From assembly GCA_007679095.1 (NCBI GenBank), contig VEFU01000008.1:36595-100594 (forward strand): DNA of 64,000 bases, written 5' to 3'. This document shows, piece after piece, positions 49,951 through 60,100 of the stretch. Source of the stretch: Paenibacillus bovis (GTDB lineage: Bacteria > Bacillota > Bacilli > Bacillales > Bacillaceae_C). Each line of letters opens with the position of its first letter. The first letter of the stretch is position 1. A program made the position numbers and the translations under genes. A model generated the notes under the pieces. It saw only the letters and a program-made list of their open reading frames with translations. It was not told the origin of the DNA and made no database searches.

Positions 49951-50127
49951 ATGAGGATAAACGAGCAAAACCAAACTGCATCCTTTAGTACAATGCAAAT
50001 GTATAATATGAATATACAAAATAGTATAGATAAAGACAATTATACTATTAGTGGAGGTCCCTCGGAAGAGTTCGGTTTGAATTCAATGGAAGTCCGTTCA
50101 TTGAAAAAGCATTTAGGCCGATCTTAA
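49951..50127 (+). CDS. Small hypothetical protein (58 aa)
   Basis: This short ORF starts ATG at 49951 after a strong AAGGAGG, runs 58 codons (MRINEQNQTASFSTMQMYN to KKHLGRS) and stops with TAA at 50125-50127. I do not recognise it. It is hydrophilic with Gln/Asn/Met-rich repeats and no membrane segment. B. subtilis has a small gene of unknown function (yrzK) at about this spot, so the position may be conserved. Confidence 0.55.
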   Translation: MRINEQNQTASFSTMQMYNMNIQNSIDKDNYTISGGPSEEFGLNSMEVRSLKKHLGRS

Positions 50128-50145
50128 TAGTCCATTAAGATAGTA

Positions 50146-50174
50146 TTGACAAAGATTGTGTAACTCATTATGAT
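50146..50174 (+). promoter_or_regulatory. Sigma-A promoter of hisS-aspS
   Basis: Perfect TTGACA (50146-50151), 17 bp and TATGAT (50169-50174) precede the T-box leader. Confidence 0.8.
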
Positions 50175-50199
50175 TAATGAATAATTAAAATATTAATAA

Positions 50200-50460
50200 T
50201 TAGCTAATGATGGAAAAAGTAGTTAAGAACCGAATGGAAAGAGAGGAAATGCCATGGCTGAAAGCATTTCTGCAAAACGACTTGATGAAAGACATTCCGT
50301 AGGCTCTGTTTCGAAAAGTGCATACTTAGTAGGGACGGACGTATACAGGCGATAACTGTTAAGTGGAGGTTATTCATTAACTTCAAAAAGGGTGGCACCG
50401 CGGGAAAGTTTCTCGTCCCTTGTTTTTCGGAACAAGGGACGGGAGCTTTCTTTTTTTTGG
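50200..50460 (+). promoter_or_regulatory. T-box leader of hisS-aspS, with terminator
   Basis: The T-box GGTGGCACCGCG is at 50391-50402. The terminator CTCGTCCCTTGTT / AACAAGGGACGGGAG with a long T run is at about 50412-50458. In the specifier region GATGAAAGACATTCCG, GAC (Asp, 50291-50293) overlaps CAU (His, 50293-50295). Both fit the amino acids of the two downstream genes. T-box identity is firm; the dual reading is an inference. Confidence 0.9.
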
Positions 50461-50507
50461 AGTTAATAAAGCTGTACATAATGAAAATGATCAGAGGAGG
50501 TAACAGA

Positions 50508-51779
50508 ATGTCAATTCAAATACCAAGGGGAACACAAGATATTCTTCCAGGTACAGTAGAAAAATGGCAGTTGATTGAAGAAACAGCAAAAGAAGTTTGT
50601 CGGAAATATTTATATGAGGAAATTCGCACCCCAATCTTTGAACATACGGAATTATTCCTCCGTGGAGTGGGTGACACTACCGATATCGTTCAAAAAGAAA
50701 TGTATACATTTGAAGATCGTGGAGAGCGAAGTTTAACTTTACGCCCAGAAGGAACGGCATCTGTTGTTCGTTCTTTTACGGAAAATAAAATGTATGGCAA
50801 TGCAAATCAACCTGTGAAACTTTATTATATAGGTCCAATGTTTCGCTATGAGCGCCCACAAAAAGGTCGTTATCGTCAATTTGTACAATTTGGTGTAGAA
50901 GCACTAGGGAGTATGGATCCTGCAATTGATGCAGAAGTAATTTCACTAGCGATGCAAATATATAAACAATTAGGTCTTAAGAAACTAAAGCTTGTAATCA
51001 ATAGTCTAGGAGATAATTCAAGTCGTGCAGCACATAGAACAGCTCTAATCAATCACTTCCAACCAAGTATTCACGAATTTTGTAGCGATTGTCAAAATCG
51101 GTTAGAAAAAAATCCTTTAAGGATACTAGATTGTAAAAAAGACCGGGATCACGAATTAATGAAAACTGCACCATCTATTTTGGATTATTTAAATGAGGAA
51201 TCATCCTTATACTTCGAAAAAGTAAAACAGTATTTATCATTAATGAACATCGATTTTATTGTAGATCCTACATTAGTTAGAGGATTAGATTATTATAACC
51301 ATACTGCTTTTGAAATTATGAGTGAGGCAGAAGGATTCGGTGCCATTACTACACTTTGTGGCGGGGGACGTTATAACGGTCTCGTGCAGGAAATGGGTGG
51401 TCCAGAAACACCAGGTATTGGTTTTGCCTTTAGTGTAGAAAGATTAATTAGTGCACTAGAAGCAGAAGGGATAGAGATTACTCAAGAACAACAAATTGAC
51501 TGTTACGTTATTGCATTAGGTGAAAAAGCAAAAGATTATTCCGTCACATTGCTTCAATCGCTAAGACAAGCAGGTTTTTCAGCGGAAAGAGATTATCTAA
51601 ACCGCAAAATGAAAGCTCAATTTAAAGCAGCAGAACGACTAAACGCTAAACATGTAATTATTCTAGGAGAGGATGAATTAGCAGCTGGAAAAGTAGCTGT
51701 GAAAAATCTTCAATCTGGTGATCAAGTAGAATTACCTTTAGAAAACTTTATAAATGAATATACAACATTAAGTAATTAG
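50508..51779 (+). CDS. hisS: Histidyl-tRNA synthetase
   Basis: This 423-residue class II synthetase charges tRNA-His. Motif 2 is in [21 protein letters not shown]. The histidine A loop is [13 protein letters not shown], motif 3 is [12 protein letters not shown], and a C-terminal anticodon-binding domain follows. Start: ATG 50508 follows AGAGGAGGT and gives [12 protein letters not shown]; the longer frame to 50457 runs into the T-box terminator. aspS is 13 bases downstream. Confidence 0.98.
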   Translation: MSIQIPRGTQDILPGTVEKWQLIEETAKEVCRKYLYEEIRTPIFEHTELFLRGVGDTTDIVQKEMYTFEDRGERSLTLRPEGTASVVRSFTENKMYGNANQPVKLYYIGPMFRYERPQKGRYRQFVQFGVEALGSMDPAIDAEVISLAMQIYKQLGLKKLKLVINSLGDNSSRAAHRTALINHFQPSIHEFCSDCQNRLEKNPLRILDCKKDRDHELMKTAPSILDYLNEESSLYFEKVKQYLSLMNIDFIVDPTLVRGLDYYNHTAFEIMSEAEGFGAITTLCGGGRYNGLVQEMGGPETPGIGFAFSVERLISALEAEGIEITQEQQIDCYVIALGEKAKDYSVTLLQSLRQAGFSAERDYLNRKMKAQFKAAERLNAKHVIILGEDELAAGKVAVKNLQSGDQVELPLENFINEYTTLSN

Positions 51780-51792
51780 GGGGGGATCATGT

Positions 51793-53574
51793 ATGTTTGG
51801 AAGATCTTATTATTGTGGTGAAATTACGGAACAAGCAATTGGCGAAGAAGTAGTACTAAAAGGATGGGTACAGAGAAGACGTGATTTAGGAGGACTAATT
51901 TTTATCGATTTACGCGATCGCTCTGGAATTGTCCAAATCGTATTTAATCCAGAAACATCTGCAGATGCATTAGCTATTGCTGAAAAAATCCGTAATGAAT
52001 ATGTCATTGATGTACGTGGAAAAGTCGTAGCACGTGATGAAAAAACAATTAATCCTAATATAAATACAGGGAAAATTGAAGTGGTTGTGACAGAAGTTGC
52101 TATTATTAATGAAGCAAAAACACCACCTTTTATGATTGAAGATAACACGGAAGCTGCTGAAGAAGTCCGCTTAAAATATCGATATTTAGATTTAAGAAGA
52201 CCAGAAATGTTTAATGTATTTAAATTACGATCTGATATTACAAGAACGGTTCGAAACTTTTTAAACGAAGAAGGATTTTTAGATATTGAAACACCAATAT
52301 TAACGAAAAGTACTCCAGAAGGTGCCCGTGATTATCTAGTACCTAGTAGGGTGCATAGTGGAGAATTCTTTGCATTACCACAATCACCACAGCTTTTTAA
52401 ACAGCTATTAATGGTTAGTGGATTTGATAAGTATTTCCAAATTGCGAGATGTTTTCGTGATGAAGATTTACGTGCAGATCGTCAGCCTGAATTTACACAA
52501 ATTGATATTGAAACTAGCTTTATGAGTGAAGAAGATATTCGTGAAATGACAGAACGAATGATGAAGTTAGTAATGTCCGCAGTGAAAGGGATTGAAGTAG
52601 AAACACCGTTCCCTATTTTAACGTATGATGATGCGATGGCAAGATATGGCTCTGATAAACCTGACACTCGATTCGAAATGGAGCTAAATGATATTTCGGA
52701 TCTCATGGAAAACTCCAATTTCAAGGTTTTCACAAATGCAATTGAATCTGGTGGTCAAGTTAAAGCATTAGTTGTAAAAGGTGCAGCAACTAAATATTCA
52801 AGGAAAGATATAGACGCTCTTGGCGAATATGCTGCACGTTATGGTGCAAAAGGTCTTGCATGGTTAAAGGTAGATGCAGAAGGATTAAAAGGTCCAATCG
52901 CAAAATTCTTTGATGAGTCGCAACAACAAGCACTAATCAATCGCTTAAATGCAGAAGCTGACGATTTATTATTGTTCGGTGCTGATAGTAAAAAAGTAGT
53001 AGCAGATTCTTTAGGTGCGTTACGACTTAAGCTCGGAAAAGACCTTGGATTAATTGATGAGTCAAAATACAACTTCCTTTGGGTTACAGATTGGCCATTA
53101 CTGGAATATGACGAAGAGGCGGGAAGATATTTCGCAGCACATCATCCATTTACAATGCCTGTTCGTGAAGACTTAAATAAGTTGGAAATAGAGCCTGGAA
53201 ATGTAAGAGCACAAGCATATGACCTAGTATTAAATGGTTACGAACTTGGTGGTGGTTCTTTACGTATCTTTGAACGTGATATTCAAGAAAGAATGTTCGA
53301 AGTTCTTGGTTTCTCGAAGGAAGAGGCTAAAGAACAATTTGGTTTCTTACTAGAAGCATTTGATTATGGTACTCCTCCACATGGTGGGATTGCTCTCGGT
53401 TTAGATCGATTAGTTATGTTACTTGCAGGTCGAAATAGCCTAAGGGATACAATTGCATTTCCGAAAACCGCAAGTGCAAGTGATTTATTAATGAATGCTC
53501 CTGACGTTGTTAGTGATGCACAATTAAAGGAACTTCATTTAGCAGTAACAGATATAAAAGTTGGAAATAAGTAA
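51793..53574 (+). CDS. aspS: Aspartyl-tRNA synthetase
   Basis: The 593-residue class IIb synthetase has the N-terminal OB anticodon-binding domain (about 1-110), class II motif 1 near [20 protein letters not shown], motif 2 [24 protein letters not shown], the bacterial GAD insertion (about 290-420), and motif 3 [16 protein letters not shown]. It is in an operon with hisS under the T-box. 6S RNA follows. Confidence 0.98.
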   Translation: MFGRSYYCGEITEQAIGEEVVLKGWVQRRRDLGGLIFIDLRDRSGIVQIVFNPETSADALAIAEKIRNEYVIDVRGKVVARDEKTINPNINTGKIEVVVTEVAIINEAKTPPFMIEDNTEAAEEVRLKYRYLDLRRPEMFNVFKLRSDITRTVRNFLNEEGFLDIETPILTKSTPEGARDYLVPSRVHSGEFFALPQSPQLFKQLLMVSGFDKYFQIARCFRDEDLRADRQPEFTQIDIETSFMSEEDIREMTERMMKLVMSAVKGIEVETPFPILTYDDAMARYGSDKPDTRFEMELNDISDLMENSNFKVFTNAIESGGQVKALVVKGAATKYSRKDIDALGEYAARYGAKGLAWLKVDAEGLKGPIAKFFDESQQQALINRLNAEADDLLLFGADSKKVVADSLGALRLKLGKDLGLIDESKYNFLWVTDWPLLEYDEEAGRYFAAHHPFTMPVREDLNKLEIEPGNVRAQAYDLVLNGYELGGGSLRIFERDIQERMFEVLGFSKEEAKEQFGFLLEAFDYGTPPHGGIALGLDRLVMLLAGRNSLRDTIAFPKTASASDLLMNAPDVVSDAQLKELHLAVTDIKVGNK

Positions 53575-53644
53575 AAAAAACAAGCAATTTTTCCTATACG
53601 GATCTATTTGAAATAATGAATCTCGTATGATAAGATTTATTCAA

Positions 53645-53840
53645 CAAGAAAAGTCCTGATGTGTACGTTCTCATACCTTGTCGTTTTGACCTACAAGCCA
53701 TACCTACGGGAGTCTGGAGTTTCAAGATAGAGTGCATGCCTTCCATAAGGACGCGCAAAGTCTTGAGCAGGACACCCACCTGCCGAGAGCGGGTTCCAAA
53801 CAAAGGAATTAAATGGACGGCATAATCGGGACTTTTCCTA
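53645..53840 (+). ncRNA. 6S RNA (global regulator of sigma-A RNA polymerase)
   Basis: The closing stem pairs AAGTCCTGAT (53651-53660) with ATCGGGACTT (53825-53834), with one G-U. A long, mostly double-stranded interior and a central unpaired region follow the 6S pattern. The location between aspS and the tcdA homologue is exactly that of 6S-1 RNA (bsrA) in B. subtilis. It should bind the sigma-A holoenzyme as an open-promoter mimic. Ends are estimated to within about ten bases. Confidence 0.9.
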
Positions 53841-53989
53841 TGAATACTAAACAATGAAACAATCTCCACATAATTGGAAGATTGTTTTTTTATTTTAATT
53901 CGTCTTTAGGATTTGAATTTACCCTTGCATTTTTATCCTTTTTTCCATTATTCTAAGCAAGATACATATTTTAATTGGAGTTGAAGTTC

Positions 53990-54760
53990 ATGTTACATCA
54001 ATTTTCTAGAAATGAATTAGCTATAGGAAAAGAAGGACTGGATCTATTAAAAAACAGTACTGTTGCGATACTAGGGATAGGTGGAGTAGGTACATTTGCT
54101 GCAGAAGCTTTGGCACGTTCTGGAGTAGGAAAATTAATTTTAGTTGATAAAGATGATGTCGATATTACGAATGTAAATAGACAAATAATTGCTTTATTAT
54201 CAACAGTCGGTAAACCAAAGGCAGATCTAATGAAAGAAAGAATTCATGATATTAATCCTGAATGCGAAGTTATCGCGTTAAAAATGTTTTATACAGAGGA
54301 TACGTATGAAGAGTTTTTTGCCCATCAACCTGATTATGTGATTGATGCTTCGGATACGATTGTATATAAAATTCACCTTATTAAGGAATGTTTAAAACGA
54401 AATATACCGATGATATCTTCCATGGGTGCAGCAAATAAAATGGATCCTACACGCTTAATGGTGAAAGATTTATTTAAAACACATACAGATCCTATAGCAA
54501 AGATAATTAGAACGAAGTTAAGAAAAGAAGGATATAAAAAAGGGGTACCAGTAGTATTTTCTGATGAGAGTCCAATAGTCATCAGGGAGGATGTTCGCAA
54601 AACAGTAGGTAATGATAAATCTGAAATTAGAAAGGCACAAATGCCTCCTGCTTCTAATGCATTTGTTCCCTCTACAACAGGATTAATAATGGCAAGCTAC
54701 GTCTTCCAAGAAATCGTGAAGGGTATTCACATCCAACGTGTAAAGGATGAGAAGAAGTAA
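53990..54760 (+). CDS. tcdA: tRNA threonylcarbamoyladenosine dehydratase TcdA (YrvM)
   Basis: TcdA uses ATP to turn t6A37 of tRNA into its cyclic form. The 256-residue protein has the E1-like fold: ILGIGGVGTFAAEALARSGVGKLILVDKDDVDITNVNRQ. Start: ATG 53990 is nine bases after GGAG; earlier TTG codons overlap the site. It converges with rarA across a shared terminator. Confidence 0.95.
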   Translation: MLHQFSRNELAIGKEGLDLLKNSTVAILGIGGVGTFAAEALARSGVGKLILVDKDDVDITNVNRQIIALLSTVGKPKADLMKERIHDINPECEVIALKMFYTEDTYEEFFAHQPDYVIDASDTIVYKIHLIKECLKRNIPMISSMGAANKMDPTRLMVKDLFKTHTDPIAKIIRTKLRKEGYKKGVPVVFSDESPIVIREDVRKTVGNDKSEIRKAQMPPASNAFVPSTTGLIMASYVFQEIVKGIHIQRVKDEKK

Positions 54761-54763
54761 TAT

Positions 54764-54806
54764 AAAAGCTAAGAAAGAAGCCTAATAGCATCTTTCTTAG
54801 CTTTTC
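54764..54806. terminator. Bidirectional terminator between tcdA and rarA
   Basis: AAAAGCTAAGAAAGA / TCTTTCTTAGCTTTT forms a 15 bp stem; the rarA stop codon lies within it. Confidence 0.9.
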
Positions 54807-56065
54807 ATTATGTTCTCATATACTGCTGCAATTGCTTGTTCGAATTTTCCAGTTTTTTTAGGTTTGTAATATTGTTTGTTCTTTAATTTATCAGGTAAAT
54901 ATTGTTGTTTGACCCAACCAGATTCATAATCATGAGGGTATTTATATTCTATTCCTCTTCCTAAAGCAACTGCACCCTTATAATGTGCATCTTTTAAATG
55001 AAGTGGAACTTCACCACTTTTACCAGCACGAATGTCTGCTAAAGCATCATCAATTGCAGTAATAGCGGAGTTAGACTTTGGTGACAAGCATAACTCAATA
55101 ACTGCATTGGCAAGTGGAATTCTTGCTTCTGGGAACCCGATTCTTTCTGCTGTTTCAACTGCTGAGAGAACACGTGGACCAGCTTGTGGATTTGCTAAAC
55201 CGATATCTTCATAAGCAATTACTAATAATCTTCTTGCAATACTTATAAGATCCCCAGCCTCAATTAATCTACCTAAGTAATGTAATGCCGCATTTACATC
55301 GCTACCACGAATAGATTTTTGAAAGGCGCTTAATACATCATAATGCCCATCTCCATCTTTATCGTGCACAAGGCTTTTCTTTTGTAGACATTCTTCCGCT
55401 ATTTCAACCGTGATATGTATAGTTCCATCTTCATTGGGTTCAGTAGATAGTACGGCCAATTCAAGCGCATTTAGTGAGCTGCGCGCATCTCCATTACTTG
55501 CTTGGACGAAATGTTCTAATGCTTGCTCATCTAATTCCACGGAATAAGAACCTAATCCGCGTTTTGTGTCTTTTAAAGCACGTAGAAGTGTCGTTTTAAT
55601 TTCTTCTTCCGTAAGTGGGAATAGTTCAAAGATTTGGCAACGACTTCGTATAGCTGGGTTAATTGCGATATATGGATTACTCGTTGTTGCTCCTATTAAG
55701 ATAATCATACCACTCTCTAAATAGGGCAATAGAAAATCTTGTTTTCCTTTATCTAATCGGTGTACCTCATCGAGTAATAAAATGACTTTTCCACTCATTT
55801 TTCCTTCTGCGGCGACAATTTCTAAATCCTTTTTGTTATTTGTTACAGCATTTAATGTACGAAATGCATATTGAGTACTACCTGCTATCGCACTAGCTAT
55901 TGATGTCTTTCCAATGCCAGGTGGTCCGTACAAAATCATGGACGAGAGCTGCTTTGCCTTCACCATTCTCGCAATAATTTTCCCGTCTCCAACTAAATGT
56001 TGTTGTCCTGACACTTCTTCTATTGATTGGGGACGCATCCTAAATGCTAATGGTTGTTTTTTCAT
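54797..56065 (-). CDS. rarA: Replication-associated recombination ATPase RarA (MgsA)
   Basis: RarA is an AAA+ clamp-loader-like ATPase at stalled replication forks. The 422-residue protein has Walker A GPPGIGKTS, Walker B LLLDEVHRLDKGKQD, sensor 1 ATTSNPYIAINPAIRSRC, and the C-terminal MgsA domain with IRGSDVNAALHYLGRLIEAG. Start: ATG 56065 is eight bases after GGAG; GTG 56074 overlaps that site. It is divergent from the YczE-like gene. Confidence 0.95.
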   Translation of the reverse strand: MKKQPLAFRMRPQSIEEVSGQQHLVGDGKIIARMVKAKQLSSMILYGPPGIGKTSIASAIAGSTQYAFRTLNAVTNNKKDLEIVAAEGKMSGKVILLLDEVHRLDKGKQDFLLPYLESGMIILIGATTSNPYIAINPAIRSRCQIFELFPLTEEEIKTTLLRALKDTKRGLGSYSVELDEQALEHFVQASNGDARSSLNALELAVLSTEPNEDGTIHITVEIAEECLQKKSLVHDKDGDGHYDVLSAFQKSIRGSDVNAALHYLGRLIEAGDLISIARRLLVIAYEDIGLANPQAGPRVLSAVETAERIGFPEARIPLANAVIELCLSPKSNSAITAIDDALADIRAGKSGEVPLHLKDAHYKGAVALGRGIEYKYPHDYESGWVKQQYLPDKLKNKQYYKPKKTGKFEQAIAAVYENIMKS

Positions 56066-56150
56066 AAGCATCACTCCAAACTGACGTTCTCTATATTCAT
56101 AATTCTATTCTAACAAAACAATAGCAAATATGCATTCAAGTTGATGAATA

Positions 56151-56159
56151 TGTTATAAT
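56151..56159 (+). promoter_or_regulatory. Extended -10 promoter of the cymR operon
   Basis: TG-T-TATAAT precedes the YczE-like gene by 27 bp. There is no clear -35 at 17 bp. Confidence 0.55.
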
Positions 56160-56185
56160 GTTTTAATGCAAAGGGGAAAAACATC

Positions 56186-56854
56186 ATGAAACATATAAAG
56201 CAATTACCACAAAGACTATCCATATTCACGCTTGGATTGTTAGTAATGGCATTAGGGATTGTGCTTATTATTGTAGCTGACTTCGGTGCATCACCTTGGG
56301 ATGTATTGCATGTTGGACTATATTATCAATTCGGTTTAACAATCGGAACATGGTCGATTATAGTAGGAGTAGTAATATTAGCAACTTCTTCAATAATGTT
56401 AAAACAATGGCCACAATTTGGTGCGTACTTAAACATGTTATTAGTAGGAATTTTTATCGATATGTATTTGATGATTCCGTTTTTGGTGGAGCCAAATAGT
56501 ATGATAGGAAAACTAACAATGTTTATTATAGGCGTTTTTATATATGCATATGGAATGGGGATATATCTATCCTCTCAACTAGGAGCAGGGCCTAGGGATA
56601 GCTTAATGCTCGCGTTGAATAAGTTAACAAAATGGAAAGTATCTTCTATTCGTTGGATAATGGAAGTTATTGTGCTTATTATTGGCTGGGTTCTAGGTGG
56701 TCCAGTTTTTATTGGAACAATCGTTTTTTGCCTGTTGATTGGACCAGTTGTGGGTTTTGCACTACCTCATTGTCAAAAAAATACAAATAAATTATTAAAC
56801 AAAATGGAACAAAAAAATATAGGGAAACAGATAGGACGGGGAGCTAGTTTATGA
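56186..56854 (+). CDS. YczE/YyaS family membrane protein
   Basis: The 222-residue protein has five hydrophobic helices and the family repeats MALGIVLIIVADFGASPWDVLHVGL and YAYGMGIYLSSQLGAGPRDSLML. YczE of B. subtilis is linked to surfactin production in some strains; the biochemical role is unknown. It overlaps cymR by four bases (ATGA), so it is co-transcribed with the cysteine regulator and iscS, an arrangement not found in B. subtilis. A transport role in sulfur metabolism is speculation. Confidence 0.82.
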   Translation: MKHIKQLPQRLSIFTLGLLVMALGIVLIIVADFGASPWDVLHVGLYYQFGLTIGTWSIIVGVVILATSSIMLKQWPQFGAYLNMLLVGIFIDMYLMIPFLVEPNSMIGKLTMFIIGVFIYAYGMGIYLSSQLGAGPRDSLMLALNKLTKWKVSSIRWIMEVIVLIIGWVLGGPVFIGTIVFCLLIGPVVGFALPHCQKNTNKLLNKMEQKNIGKQIGRGASL

Positions 56855-57270
56855 AAATTTCAACAAAAGGAAGATATGGACTGACGATTATGATTGAACT
56901 TGCAAAACAGCATGGGGAAGGACCAACTTCATTAAAGGCGATTGCAAATGCTCATAATCTTTCAGAACATTATTTAGAGCAATTAGCTGGGCCATTACGT
57001 AATGCTGGTTTGGTAAAAAGTATAAGAGGGGCATATGGTGGTTATATTCTAGCAGATGAGCCTAGTAAAATTACGGCTGGAGATATTATTCGCGTATTAG
57101 AAGGACCAATCAGTCCAGTTGAAGGTATAGAAGACGAAGAACCTGCGAAACGCCAACTATGGATTCGAATTCGTGATGCTGTAAAAGATGTATTGGATAA
57201 TACAACAATTGAGGATTTAGCAAGCCATCAAGATGATGGTGATTCAGAACCATATATGTTTTATATTTAA
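56851..57270 (+). CDS. cymR: Cysteine metabolism repressor CymR (Rrf2 family)
   Basis: The 139-residue Rrf2 protein begins MKISTKGRYGLTIMIELAK with a winged helix (SLKAIANAHNLSEHYLEQLAGPLRNAGLVKSIRGAYGGY). The three-cysteine Fe-S cluster site of IscR is absent, fitting CymR, which instead works in complex with CysK. Position ahead of iscS-mnmA is as in B. subtilis. Confidence 0.93.
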   Translation: MKISTKGRYGLTIMIELAKQHGEGPTSLKAIANAHNLSEHYLEQLAGPLRNAGLVKSIRGAYGGYILADEPSKITAGDIIRVLEGPISPVEGIEDEEPAKRQLWIRIRDAVKDVLDNTTIEDLASHQDDGDSEPYMFYI

Positions 57271-57292
57271 TTTATTAGAATAGGTGGCATAC

Positions 57293-58435
57293 ATGAACAC
57301 AATATATTTAGACCATGCGGCAACTTCTCCCATTCATCCGCAAGTGATAGAAGTCATGACAGCAGCAATGAAACTCGAATATGGAAATCCATCAAGTATA
57401 CATGCTATTGGACGGAGTGCAAGAAGAGTACTAGATGAATCCAGAACAACATTAGCCAAAAGTATAGGTGCGAAATTTTCCGAAATTATTTTTACTAGTG
57501 GTGGTACGGAAGCAGATAATCTAGCAATTATAGGATCTGCAATGGCTAACCGTGATAAAGGAAATCATATTATTACAACAAAATTGGAGCATCATGCAGT
57601 TCTCCACTCTTGTCAATATTTAGAGAAGCAAGGTTTTGACATCACTTATTTATCACCAGATGAACATGGGCTTATAAGCGTAGAAAGTGTTCGTGGTGCA
57701 TTGCGTTCTGATACGATACTTGTAACCATCATGTATGGGAATAATGAAGTTGGTGCTATTCAACCAATGAAGGAAATTGCAGCTGTCGTGGCTAATCATC
57801 AAGCATTACTTCATACAGATGCTGTTCAAGCATTTGGTGCAATTCAAATAGATATTACGGATATTCAAGTAGACATGCTATCGGTATCGAGTCATAAAAT
57901 TAATGGTCCAAAAGGTATTGGATTCTTATATGTAAGGACTGGCACTAAACTATTACCTGTATCATTTGGTGGAGAACAGGAGTTAAAGAGGCGAGCTGGA
58001 ACTGAAAATTTACCGGCAATTGTTGGCTTTGCAGAGGCTTGCCGTATAGCTATTAATACAATTGCGGAAAGAAAAGAACAATACCTAACATATAAGAAGC
58101 GATTTGTAGAAATTTTAAAACATGAAAATATAGAGTATTATATAAATGGGAATTTAGAAACTGGTCTTCCACATGTATTAAATATTAGTTTTCCTGGTAC
58201 AGATGTAGAATCTTTATTGGTGAACTTAGATATTGAAGGAATTGCAGTTTCAAGCGGTTCTGCCTGTACAGCAGGATCGATTGAGCCTTCACATGTACTT
58301 GTTGCTATGTTTGGGAATAAATCGGAGCGGATTCGAAATTCCATCCGCTTCAGTTTCGGACTAGGTAATGATATAGAACATATTACAATCGCGGCCGAAA
58401 AAACAGCTGCAATTGTAAAAAGGCTCCGCAATTAG
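57293..58435 (+). CDS. iscS: Cysteine desulfurase (IscS/NifS-type, YrvO)
   Basis: This 380-residue PLP enzyme extracts sulfur from cysteine. Signatures are YLDHAATSP, GGTEADNLAI, EHHAVLHS (PLP-stacking His), the PLP lysine in SSHKINGPKG, and the active-site C325 in SSGSACTAGS. It is probably the dedicated sulfur donor to MnmA, encoded 12 bases downstream. Start: ATG 57293 is six bases after AGGTGG; GTG 57284 overlaps the site. Confidence 0.96.
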   Translation: MNTIYLDHAATSPIHPQVIEVMTAAMKLEYGNPSSIHAIGRSARRVLDESRTTLAKSIGAKFSEIIFTSGGTEADNLAIIGSAMANRDKGNHIITTKLEHHAVLHSCQYLEKQGFDITYLSPDEHGLISVESVRGALRSDTILVTIMYGNNEVGAIQPMKEIAAVVANHQALLHTDAVQAFGAIQIDITDIQVDMLSVSSHKINGPKGIGFLYVRTGTKLLPVSFGGEQELKRRAGTENLPAIVGFAEACRIAINTIAERKEQYLTYKKRFVEILKHENIEYYINGNLETGLPHVLNISFPGTDVESLLVNLDIEGIAVSSGSACTAGSIEPSHVLVAMFGNKSERIRNSIRFSFGLGNDIEHITIAAEKTAAIVKRLRN

Positions 58436-58444
58436 GAGGTGTGA

Positions 58445-59560
<1,116 letters not shown>

Positions 59561-59596
59561 AAGCAACAATAAAGCATTCAAATAAGTCTCAAAATA

Positions 59597-59645
59597 AAAC
59601 AAGTGGAGAAAACAACCCGTTCTTCTCCACTTGTTTTTTATTTTT
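59597..59645 (+). terminator. Terminator after mnmA
   Basis: AAACAAGTGGAGAA / TTCTCCACTTGTTT forms a 14 bp stem with a T run after it. Confidence 0.93.
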
Positions 59646-60058
59646 TCTTCCTAAAAGTAGATAGCTATTACTTCTCACTATTATCATGCTTTTTATTACC
59701 CGCGGAAAGCGTAGTGTAATTCCGAAGCGGAATAGTTTTACTTCCATTGTTCGGATTTACCACTAGTTCATACCGTTTTGTCCCAACCTCAAGTTCAGGA
59801 AATAATGCAGTAATAGTCCCTATTCCAGCTGAATAAAGCCCAAATAAATAGGGAAATCAAAATTAGGTATCTATTCAGCAAGATAGATACCATGAATAAG
59901 GGAATTATTAATGACAGTCGCTATTCAGGTAAAGAGAGGATATATGTATGTTCTATAAAGGAAATCAACTATATGAATTGATCATTTATTATCGGATAGC
60001 AAATAATTTTAAATTATTTTAACTGATTCATGTTCCCTTTCTAAATAGCAAAGAATGT
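59646..60058. other. Gene-free region with inverted repeats and a possible decayed repeat element
   Basis: No ordinary gene is visible in this ~410 bp. A CCGCGGAAAGCG...TTCCGAAGCGGAA stretch near 59700-59732 looks like the GC-rich repeat debris common in Bacillaceae intergenic regions. Two mutually exclusive hairpins lie at 59828-59891. A 24-codon ORF (59948-60022) follows AGAGAGGA but is too short to call. A decayed mobile element is my best guess. Confidence 0.35.
59828..59891. repeat. Overlapping inverted repeats
   Basis: GCTGAATA (59828-59835) pairs with TATTCAGC (59872-59879). GGTATCTA (59866-59873) pairs with TAGATACC (59884-59891). The two pairings share bases, so only one can form at a time. 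Confidence 0.6.
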
Positions 60059-60059
60059 A

Positions 60060-60068
60060 TGCTATAAT
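60060..60068 (+). promoter_or_regulatory. Extended -10 promoter of the TPR-recD2 operon
   Basis: TG-C-TATAAT lies 33 bp before the TPR gene start; no strong -35 is seen. Confidence 0.5.
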
Positions 60069-60100
60069 TCTATATTAATTACTACATCGGAGTGTGACTA

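Noticed and set aside
53594..53869. 91-codon minus-strand ORF between aspS and tcdA
   Set aside because: It lies across the 6S RNA and mirrors its pairing; there is no protein-like conservation or ribosome binding site.
59948..60022. 24-codon ORF after AGAGAGGA
   Set aside because: It is too short and AT-rich to support as a gene without conservation data; noted only within the gene-free region.
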